Below, in pieces: positions 25,223 to 34,447 of a stretch of DNA of 59,521 nt. The stretch is from Oscillospiraceae bacterium (GTDB taxonomy: Bacteria > Bacillota > Clostridia > Oscillospirales > Oscillospiraceae), in assembly GCA_022792555.1 (NCBI GenBank), contig JAAWBF010000015.1, positions 1 to 59,521 on the forward strand, written 5' to 3'. Position 1 is the stretch's first letter; each line of letters starts with the position of its first letter. The translations under genes and the position numbers were made by a program. Under the pieces are notes generated by a model. The model was not told the DNA's origin. It worked only from the letters and a program-made list of their open reading frames with translations, and did not search any database.

Positions 25223-25573
25223 TGCCTTAGGTTCAACTCCGCCGCGCCCCTGCTGTCCAGCATGGGAGCGGCGGGCTTGCGTAACAAAATAAAAATCCAG
25301 ACATTTTTATATAGCCATTTTGTAATGGTTGTGGTATAGTATTAGAAAGGAAAATTTGCTGTTGCTTTTGGGGGGATGAGCTGCCGGAAAATCACCTCAG
25401 GTTGATCCAGGCAGAAGCTCTGGAGAGGTTGCTGTGCCATACAGGGTTTTTTGCAAAATAAATGGTCTGCCGGCGGGGTCTCTATGCGTCTGGATCGCAT
25501 GGAACGATCAAGATGGGGGAACAGCCCCCGCCTGCCAGGCGGCGAAAAGGGAGAAAGAGAGGAAACATCGTAC
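25223..25573 (+). other. Intergenic region before the chemoreceptor gene
   Basis: The 351 nt hold a short hairpin after the amylosucrase gene (CGCCCCTGCTG...CAGCATGGGAGCGG, imperfect), an AT-rich stretch with TATAGT at 25335-25340 that may be a -10 box, and a roughly 230-nt leader with no recognised RNA motif. I specifically looked for a cyclic di-GMP aptamer core and did not see one. Confidence 0.35.
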
Positions 25574-27352
25574 ATGAAAAACCTAAGAATTGGATTCAAA
25601 TTACTGGTTACGTTTGGAATTATTGTTGGAATGTTCCTGCTGACTGTCATTGTGGCGATTACAGGACAAAATAGCACACGGGCAAGCTTTGACGCTTTTT
25701 ATACCAGCATTTTCCCCAACAGCATCAAATCCCTGGAGGTCCGCTCGGACAGCCAGGAGGGCCTAAAGAACCTGACTATGAGCTTACTGACGGGGGACAA
25801 ACAGCTCACCGCACAGTATATCGAAAGTGCAAATGAGAAGCTGGATGGTTTGAGAGAGCTGCTCTCCTACCTAGAGACCAACTTTCAGGGCGATAAATCT
25901 TTGATTACCAAAGCCCAAAGCATTCTCTCTCAGGCGGCGACCTATCGCGCCCAGCTTTTGGAGCTCTCTGAGCAGAATCAAAAGGAGGAAGCCATTAATC
26001 TCCTATTCAACGAGTATGGACCGCTGATGGACGAATATCAGGAGGTCATTCTTCAGGTAGATGAGAGCATCAGCAACCGGGCCGATCGGACCTATGAGGA
26101 GTCCGCGAAGGAGCAGCTTAGGACCTTTATCTTTATGCTGGCCATCTCTGCTATCGCTCTAATTGCGACTGTGATTCTGGCCTCTAGCATTATTAGACGC
26201 TTAACCCAGCCCGTGAAGGAAATTGAAGCAGCTGCTGCAAAAATGGCGCAAGGTAATCTGGATATTTCCGTGAACTACCAGTCTAAGGACGAACTGGGCC
26301 TTCTGTCGGATCAAATCCGTGTTCTGTCCCAGTATCTTCAGGATATCATCTCCGATGAGAACTACTTACTTGACGAGATGGCACAGGGCAACTTTGATAT
26401 CAGAACCCGCGCAGAGGACCGGTATATAGGTGACTTTACGGCTGCCCTGTCTTCTATCCGCCAGCTCAACCGGAACCTGAGCGACACCCTCTCTCAGATC
26501 AATATGGCCGCCGACCAGGTGGCCTCCGGCTCGGACCAGGTTTCCAACGGCGCGCAGGCTCTGGCTCAGGGCGCTACGCAACAGGCCTCCTCTGTTGAGG
26601 AGCTGGCCGCAACGATCAGCGACATCTCCGATCAGGTCAAGGAAAATGCTCAGAACGCCGAAGAGGCCAGCCGCGAGGCTAGCCAGGTGGGTGTTGAGAT
26701 GACCCAGAGCAACCAGAAGATGCAGGAAATGATCCAGGCAATGGGCGAGATCAGTAAGAGCTCCCAGGAGATCAGCAAGATTATCAAGACCATTGAGGAT
26801 ATCGCGTTCCAGACCAACATCCTGGCCCTGAACGCCGCCGTAGAGGCCGCCCGCGCCGGCGCCGCCGGCAAGGGCTTTGCCGTAGTGGCTGACGAGGTGC
26901 GCAATCTGGCTTCCAAGAGTGCCGAGGCTTCTAAGAGCACCTCTACCCTGATTGAGAGTTCCCTGCGGGCCGTAGAGAATGGCACTACGATTGTGGACGA
27001 CACCGCCCAATCCCTGCGTTCTGCCGTGGAGGGCGCCGAAAGGGTGACCGTGATTGTGGATAAGATCTCCACTGCCTCGAACAGCCAGGCCAGCGCCATC
27101 AGCCAGGTGACCCAAGCTGTGGAGCAGATCTCCAGCGTGGTCCAGACCAACTCGGCCACCGCCGAGCAAAGCGCCGCAGCCAGTGAGGAGCTCTCCAGCC
27201 AGTCCCAGCTCCTCAAGTCCCTGGTGAGCCGCTTCAAGCTTCGAGAGGACAGTATAGGCAGTAGCTCTTTCTCCGCCAGTGCTGCTGCCCCTCAGGTCAG
27301 CTATGACGATCAGGCTGACTACACCTCCCCCTTTGGTGGAGCCAAATATTAA
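25574..27352 (+). CDS. Methyl-accepting chemotaxis protein
   Basis: A membrane chemoreceptor of 592 residues. Transmembrane helix 1 spans about residues 10-30 and helix 2 about 180-205 ([25 protein letters not shown]). Between them is a four-helix-bundle-type sensor. A HAMP region follows, perhaps with a second HAMP-like unit (about 265-310). The cytoplasmic hairpin has the conserved tip [19 protein letters not shown] and [10 protein letters not shown]. It relays signals to CheA/CheW, none of which are in this window. ATG 25574 follows AGAGAGG; an upstream in-frame extension of 41 codons is polar and unlikely. The ligand is unknown. Confidence 0.93.
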   Translation: MKNLRIGFKLLVTFGIIVGMFLLTVIVAITGQNSTRASFDAFYTSIFPNSIKSLEVRSDSQEGLKNLTMSLLTGDKQLTAQYIESANEKLDGLRELLSYLETNFQGDKSLITKAQSILSQAATYRAQLLELSEQNQKEEAINLLFNEYGPLMDEYQEVILQVDESISNRADRTYEESAKEQLRTFIFMLAISAIALIATVILASSIIRRLTQPVKEIEAAAAKMAQGNLDISVNYQSKDELGLLSDQIRVLSQYLQDIISDENYLLDEMAQGNFDIRTRAEDRYIGDFTAALSSIRQLNRNLSDTLSQINMAADQVASGSDQVSNGAQALAQGATQQASSVEELAATISDISDQVKENAQNAEEASREASQVGVEMTQSNQKMQEMIQAMGEISKSSQEISKIIKTIEDIAFQTNILALNAAVEAARAGAAGKGFAVVADEVRNLASKSAEASKSTSTLIESSLRAVENGTTIVDDTAQSLRSAVEGAERVTVIVDKISTASNSQASAISQVTQAVEQISSVVQTNSATAEQSAAASEELSSQSQLLKSLVSRFKLREDSIGSSSFSASAAAPQVSYDDQADYTSPFGGAKY

Positions 27353-27361
27353 GTGTTCATA

Positions 27362-27399
27362 AACATCGCCCCAGGCTGTATAGCCTGGGGCGATGTTTT
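27362..27399. terminator. Bidirectional terminator between MCP and binding-protein genes
   Basis: A long, almost perfect hairpin (AACATCGCCCCAGGCT with its complement, loop GTA) flanked by TTTTA on the plus side and by A-rich sequence that gives T on the minus side. It serves both convergent genes. Confidence 0.88.
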
Positions 27400-27419
27400 A
27401 ATCTTCCCAAAAGTTGTTA

Positions 27420-28328
27420 TTACGGTTGGAAGGAGACAGCCTCCCGCATCATAGCATCAAAATCTGACCGATCCATTCCGGCAAGAGCAGTACGGATAGC
27501 ATCTGCCAAAGGAGCATTGCCCTTCGCCACTGAGATACCAAGGTTGACCGTCTCCACCCGCTCTTCCTCACTGGCGAACTGAAAATCGTCTCCGCTGCCC
27601 GTAAAATCCAGCAGGACCAGATCGGGAGTTTGGTGTAGGATAGTCAAGGCTGTGGGCATGTCTGTGCAGATAAAGTCCACCGTTCCGGCAGCGAGGGCTG
27701 CTGTCAGCTCTGTCAGGTCCCCAGCGGCCTCCTGAAGCTGGACATTTTTGATCTGGGACAGACAGGTATCATACCAGATAGTGTCGCTTTGCGCGGTACA
27801 GCGTCCACCAGACAGATCTGAGACCGTTTTGGCCCCGGCATACCTGCTGTCCGCTGTGGTGAGGCAGACGACAGCGGCGTAGTAGTAGGGGCCAATCATA
27901 TCCACCTCATCCATACGCGCAGAGGTCATGGCTTGACCGGCGATGACTGCGTCAACCGTTCCAGCCTGCACAGCTGGAATCAAATTCTCCCAGGCCGCAG
28001 CATAGATCTCCAGCGCCCAGCCGTTGGCTAGCGCGATCTGCTTGGCAAACTGGACATCGTAGCCGTTGGCGTAGACGCCGGCCAGATTAGCGACAAGAAC
28101 CGCGCCGTTGGAGTCGTCCTTCTGGGCCCAGTTGTAGGGGGGATAGGCACACTCCATCCCCACGGTGAACGTGCCGTCGGCAAACAGAGCAGTCTGTGTG
28201 TTTTGTGCGGTCTGTGGGGTCTGTGGGGTCTGTATCGGGCCGGGAGCTTGGCTTGGAAGAACCGTTTGGCCGCCGCAGGAGGTTAAAAATCCCAAGACCA
28301 GAATAAGGACAAGCAGTCTGCTTTTCAT
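27420..28328 (-). CDS. Amino-acid ABC transporter binding lipoprotein (family 3)
   Basis: A 302-residue solute-binding protein. The lipoprotein signal ends L-T-S-C with Cys18. A Thr/Gln/Pro-rich spacer follows, including a short repeat (TPQTPQTAQNTQT). The SBP_bac_3 domain begins at FTVGMECAYPPYNW and has NGYDVQFAKQIA and AVIAGQAMTSARMDEVDM. No permease or ATPase gene is nearby, so it is either an orphan receptor or feeds a transporter encoded elsewhere. It converges on the chemoreceptor gene, which raises the possibility of a sensing role. Confidence 0.88.
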   Translation of the reverse strand: MKSRLLVLILVLGFLTSCGGQTVLPSQAPGPIQTPQTPQTAQNTQTALFADGTFTVGMECAYPPYNWAQKDDSNGAVLVANLAGVYANGYDVQFAKQIALANGWALEIYAAAWENLIPAVQAGTVDAVIAGQAMTSARMDEVDMIGPYYYAAVVCLTTADSRYAGAKTVSDLSGGRCTAQSDTIWYDTCLSQIKNVQLQEAAGDLTELTAALAAGTVDFICTDMPTALTILHQTPDLVLLDFTGSGDDFQFASEEERVETVNLGISVAKGNAPLADAIRTALAGMDRSDFDAMMREAVSFQP

Positions 28329-28403
28329 AAGTTCTCTCTCTTTTTAACATAAACTAGCAATAATTCTCCCGCCTCTATGCAAAGCATAGGCGGTGAGAGT
28401 ATA

Positions 28404-28610
28404 TCACATGCTGTCGTTCTCTTCGATTTTTACAAGATCAATAGCAGAGGTCAACAGAAGATTGATCAGCTCATTGCGGGAGCGGTTTGTTTCCCTGGAG
28501 AGATCCTCCAGCTTTTCGATTAGCTCGTCTTTCATGCGGACAGATATAATTTTATGCCCATCATCTCCTCTGCGGTATGGTTTTTTGGAGATTTTAATTT
28601 CTTTCGGCAT
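28404..28610 (-). CDS. Ribbon-helix-helix DNA-binding protein
   Basis: A 68-residue protein with a basic N-terminus, a strand IISVRM, helix DELIEKLEDLSRETN and helix SRNELINLLLTSAIDLVKIEEN. This is the MetJ/Arc/CopG fold. Such proteins are small dimeric repressors or antitoxins; no toxin gene is adjacent. It ends in acidic residues. It is divergent from the double-cubane gene at 28950 and may regulate it. Confidence 0.78.
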   Translation of the reverse strand: MPKEIKISKKPYRRGDDGHKIISVRMKDELIEKLEDLSRETNRSRNELINLLLTSAIDLVKIEENDSM

Positions 28611-28949
28611 AGTATGATCACCCTGCTTTCTAGTTTATCTTAATAAATAGAGTGTTTAATATACTATATTAATATATCTTAAATGAATTATAAAAATATA
28701 GTCAGGCAGAGAAAAGAACTTTATGTCGTGATTCTAGAGCAGTTCTTAACATGGCTAATACTGTCTCCACCCCCCGGATGGAGACAAGTAAGCGCTTTAT
28801 GCATAAAAATATTAAAAAAGACAATAAAAGAGCATTCTCTTATCCGGAAAAGCAATGACCACGGGGTAGAAATCAATGGTAAAATAAACTATCAGTTTTA
28901 ACAGCCATAAACCGACAGAAAAAGATGAAAAGAGAAAGGGTGCATTGCT
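28611..28949 (+). other. AT-rich divergent region upstream of the double-cubane gene
   Basis: The 339 nt hold an AT-rich segment with several TATA-like hexamers, a copy of repeat family 2 (28737-28798), and an AT-rich stretch before the TTG start at 28950. An open frame of 72 codons (28683-28901) crosses the repeat and is not a credible gene. Confidence 0.4.
28737..28798 (+). repeat. Dispersed palindromic repeat, family 2, copy 1
   Basis: A hairpin core TGTCTCCA...TGGAGACA is flanked by GAGCAGTTCTTAACATGGCTAA and AAGTAAGCGCTTTA. The same order of segments recurs, inverted, at 49289-49382. Confidence 0.65.
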
Positions 28950-30224
28950 TTGGCCGATTACCATGAGATGTGGAAAAGCTTGGGGATGGATTTGGAAACC
29001 CACGATCAGCTGTGCGCTGTACTGCCCGGCATGTTTGGCGATGTGTACCTCAGCCAGGAGAACCGGCCTGAGGCGATGGACTACTACAATTTTGTCATTG
29101 CGGAGATCCATGGCGTTCGTCCGGCAGAGCTCATCGAGCACCAGAAAAAGGGCGGCAAGGTCTTTGGGACCTTCTGTGTCTATGTTCCAGACGAGATTGT
29201 CTTTGCTGCGGATGCCATCGCTACTGGACTATGCGGCGGTTCCCAGTTCTGGGTTCCCGGCGGGGAGAAGGTCCTCCCGGTGAACACCTGCCCGCTGATT
29301 AAGGCCAGCGTAGGCGCCAGACTGGACAGAACCTGTCCCTTCTTCCGCATTGCCGATATGTATGTGGGAGAGACCACCTGTGATGGCAAGAAAAAGGCAT
29401 GGGAGATTTTGGGGGAGGACGTTCCAACCTATGTGATGCACCTGCCCCAGATGAAGCGGGCGAAAGATATCCAGGCCTGGGCGGAGGAGATCACCGCCTT
29501 CAAGGACAAGGTAGAGGAGGTGACGGGTAATACCATCACCCCAGAAAAGCTGGCGGCGTCCATTCAGCTGATCAACGACAAGCGCCGGGCGCTGGCGCGG
29601 CTGTATAACTTCCGCAAGGAGTCTAAGCTGCCCATCAGCGGCAAGGATGCCCTGGTCATCTCCCAGATTGCCTTCTACGATGACCCAGCCCGCTTTACGC
29701 AGATGACCCACAAGCTCTGCGACGAGCTGGAGCAGCGGGTGAAGGACGGTGTGTCTGTCTTCCCCGCAGGGACCAAGCGGATTCTGCTCACCGGTACCCC
29801 CCTGGCGGTGCCTAACTGGAAGCTCCACCATCTCATTGAGACCAGCGGCGGCGCTGTGGTGGCCGAGGAGATGTGTACAGGGACCAGATATTTTGAACAG
29901 CTCGTGGATGAGTCCCAGACTGCCCTGGAGGGCCAGATCGACGCCCTGGCCGACCGGTACATGAAGATCAACTGCGCCTGCTTCACCCCCAACACCAAGC
30001 GGATTGACGATATCCTCCGCCTGGTGGAGGAGTACCACGCCGACGGCGTGATTGATGTCAACCTGAAGTTCTGCTCCCTCTACGATGCCGAGGGCTACCA
30101 TGTGGAGCGGGCCTTGAAGGAGAAGGGGATTCCAGTCCTGGGGCTGGAGACCGACTATACCGACACCGACGAGGGTCAGCTCCGTACCCGGATTGGGGCC
30201 TTCCTGGAGATCCTGGGAGGTTAA
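28950..30224 (+). CDS. Double-cubane-cluster protein of the 2-hydroxyacyl-CoA dehydratase family (YjiM/HgdB-like)
   Basis: A 424-residue HgdB/FldB-type protein. Cysteines that can bind iron-sulfur clusters appear in PVNTCPLIKAS, DRTCPFFRIAD, GETTCDGKKK, MCTGTRYF, NCACF and LKFCSLYDAEG. Family relatives include double-cubane-cluster reductases of unknown physiological substrate, which need an ATP-dependent activator; none is encoded here. TTG 28950 is used with AGAAAGGG about 9 nt upstream; ATG 28968 is an alternative. It is followed 3 nt later by a DUF3343 gene, a pairing seen widely in Clostridia. Confidence 0.88.
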   Translation: MADYHEMWKSLGMDLETHDQLCAVLPGMFGDVYLSQENRPEAMDYYNFVIAEIHGVRPAELIEHQKKGGKVFGTFCVYVPDEIVFAADAIATGLCGGSQFWVPGGEKVLPVNTCPLIKASVGARLDRTCPFFRIADMYVGETTCDGKKKAWEILGEDVPTYVMHLPQMKRAKDIQAWAEEITAFKDKVEEVTGNTITPEKLAASIQLINDKRRALARLYNFRKESKLPISGKDALVISQIAFYDDPARFTQMTHKLCDELEQRVKDGVSVFPAGTKRILLTGTPLAVPNWKLHHLIETSGGAVVAEEMCTGTRYFEQLVDESQTALEGQIDALADRYMKINCACFTPNTKRIDDILRLVEEYHADGVIDVNLKFCSLYDAEGYHVERALKEKGIPVLGLETDYTDTDEGQLRTRIGAFLEILGG

Positions 30225-30227
30225 TCC

Positions 30228-30464
30228 ATGGGAACAGTCCCCAAACAGGTGGGCTATGTCCTCTTTCCTAACCATACCGAGGCCCTCGCCCTCTACAACC
30301 GCCTCAAAGAAGCACAGATCCGCTGCACCCTGGCTCCAACGCCCCGCACATGTAGCGTGTGCTGCGGCGTGTCGATCCGTCTGGAGCACCCGGAGGATAT
30401 TCCAACCGTGGAGCGCTGGATTCAGGCCAATGGCATTACCATCGAGCAGATCGTGGTTCTCTGA
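30228..30464 (+). CDS. DUF3343 small protein, putative Se/S carrier-like
   Basis: A 78-residue protein. The N-terminal strand-helix unit (GYVLFPNHTEALALYNRLKEAQI) and the cysteine pair in TCSVCCGVSI are the family hallmarks. DUF3343 is described as a putative selenium/sulfur carrier, but its function is not proven. It is coupled to the double-cubane gene (3-nt gap), suggesting a joint role, perhaps in cluster or thiol chemistry. The presence of grdA shows that selenium metabolism exists in this organism. Confidence 0.8.
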   Translation: MGTVPKQVGYVLFPNHTEALALYNRLKEAQIRCTLAPTPRTCSVCCGVSIRLEHPEDIPTVERWIQANGITIEQIVVL

Positions 30465-30504
30465 TACTACGCTTATGATAAGCTTCGTATGAGCAGTGCA
30501 AAAG

Positions 30505-30547
30505 AGTCCCCTCCCTCATCCGCTTGCCTGCGGGTGGGGGAGGGGAC
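30505..30547. terminator. Bidirectional terminator between DUF3343 and ECF genes
   Basis: A long GC-rich hairpin (GTCCCCTCCCTCATCCGC with GCGGGTGGGGGAGGGGAC, loop TTGCCT). It separates two convergent genes. Confidence 0.75.
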
Positions 30548-30559
30548 CTTGTTGATCCA

Positions 30560-31120
30560 TTAGGCCGGCTTTAAAAACCCGGTCTTGTTCAGCGGGATAT
30601 AGATAAGCTCCCAGAGGGGAACGGCTACCACGATGGCAATGACAGCGTTGACGCAGGAGGTGGCGGCCTTGGGGATGATGTAGAGCATCATGGGGGAGCC
30701 CGCCGCCAGGCTGAAGACATACTGCCCCATAATCAGGCTCTTGCCCAAATAGAGCAAAACATAGACAAGGGAGCCCGCCACCGCGCCAACCAAATTCCAG
30801 CTGCGCAGGCGGGCGCTGCGGCCCTTCCAGTGGGAGATCAGCCCGGCCAAAAAGCCGATGAAAAATTTTGTTAAAAAGGTAATCCAGGCTTGGGACGCAT
30901 AGGTTGGATCAAAGAGATCGTAGAGAAAGGAGCCGATGGCGGCGGCCAGCCCGCCCAAGGGACCGAGCAAAAATCCGGACAGGACACACATGATATTGCC
31001 GAACTGAATGGCGGCATGGTCCACCGGCAGCGGGATTTTAATGCGGAAGCCGGAGAAGATTAAGACCAGGGCGGACATCAGCCCCACCAGAATAATTTGC
31101 CGAATGGTTACTTTTTTCAC
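30560..31120 (-). CDS. ECF transporter S component
   Basis: A 186-residue membrane protein with about six hydrophobic segments, the size of an ECF substrate-binding subunit. It begins K-K-V-T-I-R-Q-I-I-L-V-G-L-M-S-A-L and has a G-P-L-G-G-L-A-A-A-I-G loop of the FolT/ThiT-like class. S components capture a vitamin and use a shared EcfAA'T module, which is not in this window. The ligand is unknown; the G-x-I-K-I-P-L-P segment is reminiscent of folate-type members. GTG 31120 follows AGGAGG; longer readings lack a site. Confidence 0.8.
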   Translation of the reverse strand: MKKVTIRQIILVGLMSALVLIFSGFRIKIPLPVDHAAIQFGNIMCVLSGFLLGPLGGLAAAIGSFLYDLFDPTYASQAWITFLTKFFIGFLAGLISHWKGRSARLRSWNLVGAVAGSLVYVLLYLGKSLIMGQYVFSLAAGSPMMLYIIPKAATSCVNAVIAIVVAVPLWELIYIPLNKTGFLKPA

Positions 31121-31184
31121 GATCAGACCTCCTGTAGTATGTAGCATAACCGCCGACGGACAGCCCAATCGGTGGAACAGCTCT

Positions 31185-31213
31185 ATTATACGGGGAATCT
31201 GGCTCCATCGCAA
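31185..31213 (-). promoter_or_regulatory. Promoter of the ECF S-component gene
   Basis: On the minus strand TTGCGA (31208-31213) and TATAAT (31185-31190) with a 17-nt spacer, about 65 nt before the start. The flanking stretch 31214-31404 has no gene; it contains degenerate fragments of a palindromic repeat (around 31238-31250 and 31283-31311). Confidence 0.65.
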
Positions 31214-31404
31214 CGGTCAGATAACGTAAAAATAACCAGTCCAGATAGGGGCCGCAAGGGAAAGTACATTCTCATTTGCACCCCGCTATGTGTGGGGGCT
31301 GTTGTCCTCATGTTTCCGTAAGATTCCAACAGTCCACACCCCTGTAATCACAACGGGGGCGGAACACACGGCCCCGGAGCCCCCTCGTCCGGCGGGGAGA
31401 GGGC

Positions 31405-33439
31405 TCGGACCTGTGGTATGAGAGCGACCGAATTACCGCCCCCTTTGTCTTCGGGCTGTTCCGGCCCGGTATTTATGTCCCCGCCGGGCTGGAGGGAGAC
31501 ACCCTGTCCTGGGTGATCCGCCATGAGCAGACCCACCTGCGCCTGGGTCACCACTGGCTCAAGCCCCTGTTTTTCCTAGTCCTGGGGCTCCACTGATTCA
31601 ACCCGGTACTATGGCTGGCCTGGACGCTGTTCTGCCGGGATCTGGAGGTGTTCTGCGATGAGCAGGTGCTCAGAGCCAACCCGGCAGGAGCGTGTGCCTA
31701 TTCCACTGCGCTGCTCTCCCTGGCTGCTCCAGGGCAGAGACTGATCCTCCCTCCGGGCTTTGGGGAGAACGGTGTCAAGGATCGGATCAAGCGCGCCTTG
31801 GTCTATCGAAAGCCCGCTTGTTGGGCCGCGGTTCTGGCCGCCCTGCTCACCGTCCTGGCGGTGTGCGGCCTGGCGGCAGATCCAGTGCCGAAGGAATCAA
31901 CATCTGGGCCGGATTCTATGGACAAGGCTCTGGAGCTGTCCCAGTGGGAGGCTTTGAGGGACCCGATTGTCCTGCTGGGCGATCAGCCCCTCGAACTGAA
32001 CGGGGCTCAGATCTACCGCGCCCCCTATCAGAGCTATCTCTATCTCGTCCAGCCCCAGGACCGGGCAGGGCGCTATACCTGTGCCATCTCAACAGAACCC
32101 GGTCAGACAGGGAAGGTCCGCGGCGGTGGCGACAGCCGCCTGCTGGTAATTGGCTTTCCCGTTCAGCCCTGCGGTTTAGACACCGGTTTTTCACGCCCCC
32201 GGATTGCCACGGAATTGACATACCCGGACCAGACCCAGTATTACACCCTCTCCTACACCTGGGAGGACGGCACAAAGAGCGACTATCACTTTACCCTCCA
32301 GACCTACCAGCCCCAATCAGAGATTGTCCGGGACCACCTGTTCATCCGCTATCCTGGAGAGACCGTGTGGACCGATTTGACCGCCCTGATCCCCGCTCCG
32401 GCGGCCTGGGCGGATCAGGATATGGCGGGCCGGAACCAGATCAAAACGCTGGCTGAGGTGGACGGACTTTCGGCCCTCTATTTTCAGTGGGGATTTGTCA
32501 GCGGCACGGACGGCTGGCTGACCTTCTCCTACAACGCTGGCGGCGTAGGTCCCTACTGTTCTATCTGTGTGTACCGCACCCATGATGGCGGACACACCTG
32601 GACCGAGGCGGGCAGTGTGGACGGCGCCGCCTATGGACAGGATCAACTGTGGACCTTTGTCAACTGCGCCGCCTTTCTGGACAACGAGCACGCGGTACTC
32701 GGCACCGGCGTGTACAACAGCGCGCCGGTACTCTATACAGAGGACGGCGGGTACACCTGGCATCGGGCACAGCTGCCCCAGGACCAGTCCCGCCCCTGGC
32801 ACGCCGTCTCATTTACCTTTGCCGGAGGCGGACATCACCCTGTATGGGCTGAATAAGGCCCTCACGGGTGTCAATGGGGTGATTCTCCGCCGGGGGACCC
32901 ATTTGGACTTCTTCCCCCTCCCCTACTACCCCGCAGCGCCGTTCCCCTCCGGCCTGGCCTGGACGGACTGCGATGGGGACGGTGAACAGGAGCTGGAAGT
33001 CAGCCTGTGTATTGGCACAGGGACAGGGGCCGCCGCCTATCAGCTCTATTTATTCCCTTGGCGGCATGACAGGTTCCATACTCCAGTTGAACTGTCCGAG
33101 ACCGATCTCGCCGCCCAGGTGGCCGAGGCTGTCCACAGTACCTATGACCCGGAAGCCTTTACCTTCTCCGTCCAGACCGCCGGACGGACCTGGACGCTGG
33201 GCCTGGATGCCGACGCCGGTTGGCTGGCGGATGCTCCGGTGGGACCTCTGACCGCCTCCTGGCGCTTCTCCTACGATCTGGAGCCTCTGGAAGTCTCCAT
33301 CGACCTGATGCCAGAGGGACTCCCCCTCTATACGCCGGTCTGCTACCGTGTTCCCATTCTCTTTGATGGCACACGCATCACCCTGGACACCCAGCACGGC
33401 GCGCTGACTGCCAACCCCGGCGCCGTTCTGCGCCCCTGA
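31405..33439 (+). pseudogene. Decayed M56/BlaR1-like metallopeptidase gene with C-terminal beta-rich domain
   Basis: The reading frame begins in the middle of an M56 peptidase domain (ITAPFVFGLFRPGIYVP) and lacks the N-terminal membrane helices. The zinc motif H-E-Q-T-H is present near 31525. A TGA at 31594-31596 interrupts it at a position where the family has Trp (L-H-W-F-N-P). After the TGA the frame continues (LEVFCDEQVLR, then a membrane helix near 31820-31880 and an extracellular domain). One extra G near 32824 shifts the frame; removing it restores AVSFTFAEADITLYGLNK. The extracellular part contains BNR/sialidase-like repeats (YTEDGGYTWHRA). Three independent lesions indicate a dead gene. 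No BlaI-type regulator is adjacent. Confidence 0.85.
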
Positions 33440-33448
33440 CAGCACTGA

Positions 33449-33480
33449 GACCCCGCCCATCTAGGCGGGGTCCTCTGTTT
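33449..33480 (+). terminator. Terminator after the M56 pseudogene
   Basis: GACCCCGCC pairs with GGCGGGGTC around a 6-nt loop, followed by CTCTGTTT. It also separates the convergent peptide transporter operon. Confidence 0.65.
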
Positions 33481-34447
33481 ATCCTTGCAGGTGGCAGGCC
33501 ACCTTGTGGCCCTCCGCCACCGTCTTATATGTGGGCGCAGTAGTACGGCACAGGTCGGTGGCGTGGGGACAGCGGGTGTGGAATACACAGCCCTGGAACT
33601 CATCGGTGCGGACAGGCAGTTCCCCCTGGAGGGAGGCCACGGTTCGTTTCTGGGGGCTGAAATCCGGGATGGAGGAGAAGAGCGCTCTGGTATAGGGGTG
33701 GAGGGGGTGGTCAAAGAGGGAGGCAGTATCCGCCTCCTCCACCAGGGTCCCCAGGTACATCACCCCGATCCGGTGGGAGAGATAGCGGACCACTCCGATG
33801 TCGTGGGAGATAAAGAGCAAACTCAGGTTCATTTCCCGCTGCAGGGTGGTGAGCATATTGAGGATCTGGGCTTGGATGGACACATCCAGGGCGGAGACCG
33901 GCTCATCACAGACAATGAGGCGGGGGCGGATGATCAGCGCCCTGGCGATCCCCAGGCGCTGGACCTGTCCGCCGGACAGCTCGTGGGGGTAGCGGAAATA
34001 GTGCTCTGCGGCCAGGCCGACCTTGGTCAGGATCTCCATGACCTGCTGGCGGCGGCTGGCGGCGTCCCCCAGCTTCTGAATGATGAGGGGCTCCTCCAGC
34101 AGTGCGCCGATGCGCTGCCGGGGGTTGAGGGAGGAGAGGGGGTCCTGAAAGACCATTTGAATATCCCGGCGCAGGGGCCGGAATTCCTGGTCGGACAGCT
34201 TGGTCAGGTCCTGACCCTGATACCAGATTTCGCCGCCGTCCGGCTTCATCAGGCCGACAATGGCCCGGCCGGTGGTGGTCTTGCCACAGCCAGACTCCCC
34301 CACTAAGCCGTAGGTCTCCCCCTCATAGAGCTGGAGAGACATCCCGGATACCGCGTTCATGTGGGTTTTGGGCGGGAAGAGCTTCCCCAGGGGGCCGTAG
34401 ATGGGATAGCGCTTTTGTAAATCCTTCACTTCCAGCAGCGGGGTCAT
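33479..34447 (-). CDS. Peptide ABC transporter ATPase (DppF/OppF type)
   Basis: A 322-residue energy subunit. Walker A is GESGCGKTT, signature LSGGQVQRLGIARAL, Walker B LIVCDEPVSALDVSIQ. The C-terminal oligopeptide/dipeptide extension contains the four-cysteine-type cluster (GCVFHTRCPHATDLC). The start ATG 34447 overlaps the upstream gene's stop (ATGA), showing translational coupling. It is the last gene of the operon. Confidence 0.93.
   Translation of the reverse strand: MTPLLEVKDLQKRYPIYGPLGKLFPPKTHMNAVSGMSLQLYEGETYGLVGESGCGKTTTGRAIVGLMKPDGGEIWYQGQDLTKLSDQEFRPLRRDIQMVFQDPLSSLNPRQRIGALLEEPLIIQKLGDAASRRQQVMEILTKVGLAAEHYFRYPHELSGGQVQRLGIARALIIRPRLIVCDEPVSALDVSIQAQILNMLTTLQREMNLSLLFISHDIGVVRYLSHRIGVMYLGTLVEEADTASLFDHPLHPYTRALFSSIPDFSPQKRTVASLQGELPVRTDEFQGCVFHTRCPHATDLCRTTAPTYKTVAEGHKVACHLQG

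Noticed and set aside
25223-25573. Cyclic di-GMP riboswitch before the chemoreceptor gene
   Set aside because: The location is suggestive, but the conserved aptamer segments are not present.
28683-28901. Open frame of 72 codons before the double-cubane gene
   Set aside because: It spans a repeat copy and AT-rich sequence and lacks a ribosome-binding site.
31594-31596. TGA in the M56 gene as a second selenocysteine codon
   Set aside because: The family has Trp at this position (HWFNP), so TGG to TGA is simpler, and the gene has two further lesions.
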